DNA of 7,397 nt from Coxiellaceae bacterium (GTDB lineage Bacteria > Pseudomonadota > Gammaproteobacteria > Coxiellales > Coxiellaceae). Position numbers and translations under genes: made by a program. Positions 1 to 5,700 of the stretch are shown in pieces. How positions within the stretch are numbered: position 1 is the first letter of the stretch; each line of letters begins with the position of its first letter. The stretch spans positions 1 through 7,397 of the forward strand of contig JABABC010000239.1 in assembly GCA_014238445.1 (NCBI GenBank), read 5' to 3'. A model generated the notes under the pieces. It had not been told where the DNA came from and did no database searches. It saw nothing but the letters and a program-made list of their open reading frames with translations.

Positions 1-882
1 GATGAATATGACACTGCTTTTTTCGATAAGCGTTCTAAGTTTGTGCATTATCGCCCAGATACTTTAATTATTAATAATCTGGAATATGATCATGCGGATA
101 TTTTTCCAGATTTAGCAGCGATTCAAACACAGTTTCATCATTTGGTGCGTACTGTCCCAGGAAATGGCCACATCATTGTGCCATCACAATGCGAGGCGAT
201 TAATGCAGTATTGAAGCGAGGCGTCTGGTCTTCTGTGGTCACAGTGGGTGAGGGTGGTGAATGGCAGGCGCGTAAAGTGGAAGAGGATGGTTCTCAGTTT
301 GAATTGTGGTATCAGTCCACGTGCTTAGGTAGTGTGAGTTGGAATGTGTTGGGTGTGCATAATGTATCGAATGCCTTGTCAGCTTGTGCGGCAGCAGTAC
401 ATGCCGGTGTTGCCATGTCACAATTGGCACCTGCTTTAGACGCTTTTCAAGGTGTCCGCCGTCGTATGGAGCGGGTGTTAACGCATCAAGGTTTAACCCT
501 CTACGATGATTTTGCGCATCACCCAACAGCCATTGCAAGCACACTTAAATCCTTGCGCGCTAAAGTTAACAAAGATCCCATTACCGTTTTTCTAGAGTGT
601 GGTTCACGCACCATGCAATCCGGTGTGCATCGTGCTGCTTTGTTGGATGCCTTATCCGCTGCCGATCATGTGATGGTGCTAAACAGCGATGACATGCAAT
701 GGGATGTCAGCACATTGCGTGATCACTTGCAGGCTTCAGTGCACTGTTTTGATTCCGTTGATGCTATGTTATCGCAATGGCGTCCGGATGTGAGTGTGCC
801 GCAACATGCAGTTTTAATGAGCAATAAGGGCTTTGATGGCCTTAAAGAAAAATGTTTGGCGCGTTATTCGGTGATGCATTAG
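1..882 (+). CDS. mpl: UDP-N-acetylmuramate:L-alanyl-gamma-D-glutamyl-meso-diaminopimelate ligase (Mpl), 3' part
   Basis: Mpl is a cytoplasmic Mur-family ligase that joins recycled murein tripeptide to UDP-MurNAc using ATP, returning cell-wall turnover products to peptidoglycan synthesis. The reading frame is open from base 1 (DEYDTAFFDKRSKFVHY), so the gene is cut by the window edge. About 293 residues are present; E. coli Mpl is about 457, so roughly 165 N-terminal residues, including the GKTTT-type ATP loop, lie outside. Visible family landmarks are DEYD..FFDKRSKF at the start, NNLEYDHADIF just after it, FHHLVR, and YDDFAHHPTAI (from base 502) at the start of the C-terminal domain. Two usually conserved spots differ from the E. 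coli protein as I recall it: ECGSRTM (595-615) where EPRSNTM is expected, and MSNKGFDG near the end where MSNGGFGG is expected. An internal GTG at 43 is not the real start. The assignment is secure; full activity is not proven. Confidence 0.95.
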   Translation, partial: DEYDTAFFDKRSKFVHYRPDTLIINNLEYDHADIFPDLAAIQTQFHHLVRTVPGNGHIIVPSQCEAINAVLKRGVWSSVVTVGEGGEWQARKVEEDGSQFELWYQSTCLGSVSWNVLGVHNVSNALSACAAAVHAGVAMSQLAPALDAFQGVRRRMERVLTHQGLTLYDDFAHHPTAIASTLKSLRAKVNKDPITVFLECGSRTMQSGVHRAALLDALSAADHVMVLNSDDMQWDVSTLRDHLQASVHCFDSVDAMLSQWRPDVSVPQHAVLMSNKGFDGLKEKCLARYSVMH

Positions 883-937
883 TGCCGTCACACCATAGCG
901 TGTTGTTAATAGTTATAGAGAATAAGGATACCTTTTT

Positions 938-1837
938 ATGCGAGCAATCATCGATGCCTTTCGGCAATTGAAAACCATTAGCTTTCATCCCGTTCCACCC
1001 AATCTACTCGATTACAGTCACTCGGCGGTGATGAATGCTTCGCATGATCACGTGATGCATTGCTGGAAAATTCCACACGATGTGAACTGGCATTATTGCT
1101 TGTTGATTTCAGAGGTCGGTCGCGGGCAATATTGGAGTCACGGGGATTTTGAGCCTGATCTCTTCCCTTATATGCATACTTTGCTAGGCACCATTAAAGC
1201 GCAGCTTGGTGTGTCGCTGACAACGTCATCACAGGACGACAGAGACACTCTTAAACAACGGTGGTTAGAGCAGCACGGTGAGATGATTGGATCAGCGCTA
1301 TTTTTGTATATCATGAGTCAGTTGTCTTGGAATATTGATCAATCTGAATTGAACTCGACGCCAGAAACGATTCTGCAGGAGGAGGAGATTGAATCGCAAG
1401 TGGCAGCGCTTCAATGTGGCTTGTTGATTGAATTTGCCGTACGTTGGCAGGCGGGGTTTCCAGACTCTGCAGATGATGCCTTTCACGCGTTAGTGGAAAT
1501 GGTTCATCATATCTCGTGTAGGTTACATCGGGTATTAGAACAACAACGAGTGGCTGCTTTAATCAATAAGCTGCCAGCAGTGATGGTGGCTTTATTACAA
1601 ACATCGCCATACCGTCATGATGAAGAAAGTCGTGATGCAGTGGCCTCTCTCTTAACTCAGCAGTCACAGGTATTTTACTCGTTGGGTCATTGCAACAAGA
1701 TGAGGGCATCATTAGCAGCCTTTCCTGAAGCGTCAACGGGTCTTGTGAATAGACCTTTTTTACCGGAGTGGCGCGAGTTGCTGGTTATGGAGGCGGAAGC
1801 GGTCGTCATGCGCACGTCTAATCAGCTAAACCGATGA
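938..1837 (+). CDS. Hypothetical protein, 299 aa, downstream of mpl
   Basis: I do not recognise this protein. It is a complete frame starting at ATG 938, with AAGGAT (924-929) eight bases upstream as a plausible ribosome binding site, and it ends at TGA 1835-1837. There is no signal peptide or convincing membrane segment, so it is probably cytoplasmic. The N-terminal 54 residues are unusually rich in His and Cys (H17, H28, H36, H38, H41, C42, H47, H52, C54) and aromatic residues. The remainder looks mainly helical, with an acidic stretch (QEEEIESQ) near the middle, a HHISCRLHRVLEQQR segment around residues 185-205 and a helical C-terminus. The 55-bp gap after mpl contains no obvious terminator, so co-transcription with mpl is likely. 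Base composition resembles mpl, which suggests a long-resident gene rather than a recent arrival. The coding call is good (long frame, RBS, codon use like mpl); the function is unknown. Confidence 0.85.
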   Translation: MRAIIDAFRQLKTISFHPVPPNLLDYSHSAVMNASHDHVMHCWKIPHDVNWHYCLLISEVGRGQYWSHGDFEPDLFPYMHTLLGTIKAQLGVSLTTSSQDDRDTLKQRWLEQHGEMIGSALFLYIMSQLSWNIDQSELNSTPETILQEEEIESQVAALQCGLLIEFAVRWQAGFPDSADDAFHALVEMVHHISCRLHRVLEQQRVAALINKLPAVMVALLQTSPYRHDEESRDAVASLLTQQSQVFYSLGHCNKMRASLAAFPEASTGLVNRPFLPEWRELLVMEAEAVVMRTSNQLNR

Positions 1838-1890
1838 ATGGGTCTATTGCGCAATGTGTGTCATCGTTGTCAGATGTTTCACTCAACGTC
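1838..1890. other. Short convergent intergenic gap without a recognisable terminator
   Basis: These 53 bp separate the stop codons of the two convergent genes. They contain a perfect 10-bp palindrome ATTGCGCAAT (1846-1855). A weak 5-bp inverted repeat, ACTCA (1881-1885) with TGAGT (1899-1903), runs into the end of the lipoprotein gene. Neither is followed by a T-tract on either strand, so I do not call an intrinsic terminator. Transcripts may overlap here or end by another mechanism. Confidence 0.4.
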
Positions 1891-2472
1891 TTATTGACTG
1901 AGTAAGTGCATGAGTTCTTGATCATTGACCATCTTATTCAAAGCACGGGATATCACAGCATTGATGTTTGCTTGGTCGGTAGCAATCGACGGTGCTGTGA
2001 GCACTTTAAAATCCATGCGAGAGCGATAAGTGCGTTGTAATGATTCGTGCTCGGCATTCGCTTTGACAGACAAGCTGCATGAGATATGAATCGTGGTTTT
2101 GAGTGTGTCAGGATTATTGTAGGTGTATTTTAAGGAGTTCAAGCGCACTAAGAGATGACGTGAAGCATCGTTTCTGACCGGTTTGAAGCCTTGTGTTTTT
2201 AATGTACTCATCACGGCGTTATCGACCATGCTCTGTAAATTATTAGACAGCGTGATGGTTCTGCCGGGGTCATAATCACTGGCACGGATACCGATTTGGT
2301 TGCTTGGAACGTTATTAAGGACTTTGACAGCAATCGGTTGGCCTTGACCAATATTAGAAGGCACTACGCTCACAGCCGGTGTCAGTGTGAGGCTTTCGTG
2401 GGTAAGGTTGCATCCCGTTAACAGTGTGCTTAAACCTAAGGTTAATAATAGGGCGCTCTTGGTGTGTTTCAT
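1891..2472 (-). CDS. yajG: YajG-family outer-membrane lipoprotein
   Basis: Predicted lipoprotein of 193 residues, nearly the same length as E. coli YajG (about 192). The N-terminus is a lipoprotein signal: basic MKHTK, a hydrophobic core, then lipobox L18-T19-G20-C21. Cys21 should be lipidated. The +2 residue is Asn rather than Asp, so Lol-dependent sorting to the outer membrane is expected. The mature part follows the YajG pattern: a LTLTPAVSV strand near the N-terminus, TITLSNNLQSMV followed by a helix (E. coli has VTLTPSRDLRFLL), the LLVRLNSLKY strand, and an Ala/Asn-rich helix with NAVISRALNKMVND before a short tail. YajG function is not established; in E. coli it is encoded next to ampG, the muropeptide permease. 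Translation starts at the complement of 2470-2472 with a weak GAG-containing RBS. It converges on the upstream gene pair and is divergent from the large gene. Family assignment rests on pattern resemblance, not a search. Confidence 0.83.
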   Translation of the reverse strand: MKHTKSALLLTLGLSTLLTGCNLTHESLTLTPAVSVVPSNIGQGQPIAVKVLNNVPSNQIGIRASDYDPGRTITLSNNLQSMVDNAVMSTLKTQGFKPVRNDASRHLLVRLNSLKYTYNNPDTLKTTIHISCSLSVKANAEHESLQRTYRSRMDFKVLTAPSIATDQANINAVISRALNKMVNDQELMHLLSQ

Positions 2473-2538
2473 AAGTTATCTCGTGATCGTGTGTTGTGCC
2501 ATTTATCGTTGTAATGATGCGTATAGGTTCAATAAGCT

Positions 2539-2567
2539 GTCATAATTGAGCCCATTGTACACATCAA
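2539..2567 (-). promoter_or_regulatory. Predicted sigma70-type promoter of the yajG-like gene
   Basis: On the minus strand there is a -35 TTGATG (complement of 2562-2567), a 17-base spacer and a -10 TATGAC (complement of 2539-2544). Each hexamer matches the consensus at four or more positions and the spacing is ideal. Transcription would start near 2532 and give a leader of about 60 bases. A PmrA-box-like repeat sits immediately upstream of this -35. This is a motif call only. Confidence 0.5.
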
Positions 2568-2569
2568 AC

Positions 2570-2586
2570 CTTAAGGAAAGATTAAG
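2570..2586 (-). promoter_or_regulatory. PmrA-box-like direct repeat in the divergent region
   Basis: Read on the minus strand this is CTTAAT-CTTTC-CTTAAG, two CTTAA half-sites with an 11-base period. It fits the enterobacterial PmrA pattern YTTAAK-N5-YTTAAK exactly. It also fits the pattern I recall for Coxiella PmrA sites (CTTAA-N2-TT-N2-CTTAA). On the plus strand it reads CTTAAG-GAAAG-ATTAAG, with one mismatch. It ends two bases upstream of the yajG -35 (2562-2567), a position suited to activating yajG. It is about 45 bp upstream of the predicted -35 of the large gene, which is further than usual for direct activation. The box is clear in the sequence; the identity of the regulator is inferred. 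Confidence 0.5.
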
Positions 2587-2602
2587 TAATCGATCAGATA
2601 GT

Positions 2603-2620
2603 GCCGTTTTTGCTGTTTTT
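2603..2620 (+). repeat. Tandem 9-bp T-tract repeat, UP-element-like
   Basis: GCCGTTTTT (2603-2611) is followed directly by GCTGTTTTT (2612-2620), a tandem repeat with one mismatch. The two T5 tracts are 9 bp apart, close to one helical turn, and end 10 bp before the -35 hexamer at 2631. With a start site near 2665 they would lie at about -58 to -45, the position of an UP element or of intrinsically curved DNA. The promoter role is inferred from position. Confidence 0.35.
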
Positions 2621-2630
2621 AGGCGATAAA

Positions 2631-2658
2631 TTGACAAGAAATTGTCAAATTTCATATT
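2631..2658 (+). promoter_or_regulatory. Predicted promoter of the large gene with overlapping operator-like inverted repeat
   Basis: A perfect -35 hexamer TTGACA (2631-2636) is followed by a 16-base spacer and CATATT (2653-2658), which matches four of six -10 positions. The -35 is one arm of an inverted repeat: TTGACAA (2631-2637), GAAA, TTGTCAA (2642-2648). A protein dimer bound there would cover the -35 and half of the spacer, the usual arrangement for a repressor operator. Transcription would begin near 2665 and leave a leader of about 90 bases before ATG 2757. The -10 is weak, so the exact start is uncertain. Confidence 0.5.
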
Positions 2659-2745
2659 TCGTTAATGTTGGAGGAGTAGTCTGATTCAGAGATCACTGCG
2701 TTAAGTTCATAAAAAGACTGAATGTTTAACAATAGAAAACCGTGC

Positions 2746-2751
2746 AGGTGA
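2746..2751 (+). promoter_or_regulatory. Ribosome binding site deciding the start of the large gene
   Basis: AGGTGA is complementary to the 3' end of 16S rRNA (UCACCU) and lies five bases before ATG 2757. In-frame alternatives are GTG 2742 and GTG 2748, which lie before or inside this site and have no purine-rich site of their own. An in-frame TAG at 2733-2735 blocks any earlier start. ATG 2757 is therefore preferred. Confidence 0.65.
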
Positions 2752-2756
2752 AAACA

Positions 2757-5700
2757 ATGCGAAGAGCAGATTCAAAAAAAACCGTTGTCCTCTTAGATTT
2801 AGATGGCACCACGGTGGATAAAGGCCAGTTAAATCTAGCTCTGATTGAAACGCTAAAAGCCTTAAAAGCACAGATAGAAGATAGAGGTGACACATTTGAA
2901 CTGAAAGTGTTGACGTCACGAGGCAAAGAAAGCGTGATGTTCGCTATGAACAGCAAAGTGCAAGATTTTGCATCACAAAGAACCAAAGATAATGACATAC
3001 AGATAATTAATGAGATGCATCAAGGGCTCTTGTGGAACTCGGTGACTAGCATTGTGAGCGAGTTATCGAACTATGGTCTGAGTGTATCTCCTAAAAATGT
3101 TATCGTTGGTGGCGACATATGGAATGAGGAGTTAGACTTAAGTCAATCGGATAACCAAACAGCACTGCAAAGTGAATACGAGGCTTTACGTGTTTTTGAA
3201 TCTACCTTCTATAGCGATAAATTTAAGCCAGCAGCTACCGCTGCTATAGAGCTTTATTACGATCATTTAGTTCCTCTATGGAAGCTAGCGAAAGAGAAAC
3301 AAAATACACCAGATCTCCAACCCGTCATAGGCGAGTTCTTTTCAGTAGTGAAAAAACAACTTGAGGATATACCAGTCGCTGGCTTGATAATGGGGAGCTT
3401 GAATAAGGTGGCATATCAGAGTTACCAAGGAGCAGGTAACCCGACACCATTTGAATGGAAGAGTGTTCTGCAATCGTTTCAGATCGATACTGCCTCGGAT
3501 ATTGATGAGAATACGAAGTCCATATTTGAGACTCTTTGTTCATTACACAATCAATCAGATGTTTTAGAACATAGGTCTTATCTTAAAAAAATCATAAAAG
3601 CAAGCGCTGAACAAGTTGGGTTGCAGCATGGCGAGGAAAGCTTAAAAACATTACTTGAAGAAGAGATCGATAGTGAGCGCGATCAACATAATAACTATGT
3701 TTCTGATCTAACAGGTAGGGCAGGAAAAACAAAAAATAGTGAGAAACAGAGAGACGCCAGGCAAAAAAGCCAGGTTGCAAAACATTACGCCGATCAACCC
3801 TCGGTTGCAGAGGTCTTGGTGTTTGATGATCGTGAGGAACTCTTGAATGCAATGTTAGCGCCTCGAGTTTCGGATGATGGTAAGCCCAATTCCGATGATC
3901 AGAAAATAAAAGCATTGCTTGTTAACTTTTCCGGAAAATATCAGTTCAACACAGTCACCGCTTATTCATCTGGTGATCAGGGAGAGGCAGCACCTGTCGC
4001 TGATGTTGTTTCAACCGTGGTGAAGTTGTTTGAGACGAAAAAGCAAGACGCCCGATTTAAAAGTTTTTTATCCCAACAATACCCCGGTGAAGGCTTTTCC
4101 GTAACTGACTTTAAAGACATAACAAGCAACGGTTCAGCTCAATATACTTGCACAGTAACCAAAAGCGCTCGGTTTGGACCTGCGTTGTCAACTGAGTTGG
4201 TTATGGGGATTGAGGGTGATGCAATCACAATAACACCCTGTAAAAGCGCTAAAAGCACTGATAACCAGAAATGCTTTAATCAACTGTTTCTCACCGATGA
4301 GGTTCGTTATTTAAATGATCATCAGCACACACAAGCGCTAAAGAAAATAACAATACCACTGAGCCCTAAAGGAGAGTTAACACAAGCTGTGCAGTATGCT
4401 GTGGAGTTTACACAAAAACAATACGGTTCTTCTGAGCAAGTCTCACCTCAGCAGAACAGTCACTATGAGCCGGTAGCAACAGAGGAACCTGAAGAAGGTA
4501 AAAAATCCTTTTCCTTGGCGGTGTCTCAAAATCCTAATGAAGAGATGATGAGTTTTCAAGCGATCAAAAACAAAGATGGCACCCCATCCACTGAGGGGCA
4601 AGTATTTATTGATGGCCTTTGTGGTGGCGTTAAGTCTGATGTTGTAAGGGAGTATGAATTATATCGATCTCAGCTTGAAAAATTATCTGAGATTGATCCT
4701 GTTGGTTTTGATGATAAGTCCTATGAAGAACATGTCGATAAGATCATGAAAATTAATTCTCAACAGAATATTGCTATGATTAAATTAATCGAGTCATTTT
4801 ATGATCGATTGGATATTGCAAACAAGCAAGGTTATTTTGAAGATAGAAACGGTAAAAATTTATTTGAAAAATATTTATCAAAGGAAGATAAAGAGGGTGT
4901 TTTAAATGATATTCAATCCATAGGCGCATACTCAGACACTTTGTCAACGATTGATATTTTAAAAAGCTGTTTGTCACTGAAATACTTTGGTGACATTAAA
5001 GGTGATGCTAGATTTGGGGACCTTTCTCATTGGTCAGGAGAGCTTAGAGATAAGCAGATCGATCGTATTATAGCGGAATTTAAAAAACAGTATAAAAATA
5101 AACCTGAAAAAAATAAGGCAATTGAAAGCCAAGAGGATTATTTATATCACTTGGTTGATTTAGCCGAAAATTTGCATGCATTGCAATCTCTGCCACATAC
5201 ATTCGATATAAGATTAAGGGCTCATAAAAAAAATACTGCCGAGCGAATCGATACTTATATGTTTCAATCTATTTTATCTAGCGCAATAGGCGGTCGTACC
5301 GCATTGCTTGGTTCATTTAAAAAAAACTGCCTATTTCAAGACCCTTTGTTTCATCGTTCAACATCAACACGAGCATCGCTAGGTCAAGGCTTACCCATTA
5401 CTGTCGAGAAAAAATATTTAAAACAACAATACTCCACTGCCTATAAGTTAGCATTTGGATTGGCTATCACTGTCGGTGTGCTCGCAATCGCTGTATCAGC
5501 GGTTGTGACAGGTGGTGTCTCGCTAGCGGGTATTCCAGTATTAGCCACTGTTGGATCATGGATGGCTACGCAAACAGTCGCTCTTGCCACCATGGCAGGT
5601 GGTGCACTTGTTGCGGCTGCTGGTGCTTATGGATGGTATAAAACTTCGACCCCACCCCCTATGTTTGATCTAGCTGGCATCGATTATGAGAAAAAGCAGG

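Noticed and set aside
239..544. 101-codon minus-strand frame opposite mpl
   Set aside because: It is antisense to well-conserved mpl sequence and its peptide has an excess of His and Pro expected from a shadow frame.
883..937. Possible hairpin ACAC...GTGT between mpl and the next gene
   Set aside because: The stem is only four base pairs and no T-tract follows, so neither a terminator nor an attenuator is supported.
1048..1057. Perfect palindrome around CACGTG in the unknown gene
   Set aside because: It is internal to coding sequence with no promoter context; a 10-bp palindrome is expected by chance at this length.
2665..2679. Five-codon ATG-TTG-GAG-GAG-TAG frame at the predicted transcript start
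   Set aside because: It is too short to judge and is formed by the ribosome-binding-like GGAGGAG itself; most likely chance.
3105..3125. IVGGD-like motif in the large protein as an alternative HAD motif IV
   Set aside because: No suitably spaced motif III Lys-helix precedes it, and VLVFDDREELL further on fits much better; kept only as a weak alternative.
3592..3915. 107-codon minus-strand frame inside the large gene
   Set aside because: It lies opposite a continuous, motif-bearing frame, has no recognisable domain, and its composition (His, Leu, Arg, Ser rich) is typical of an antisense shadow.
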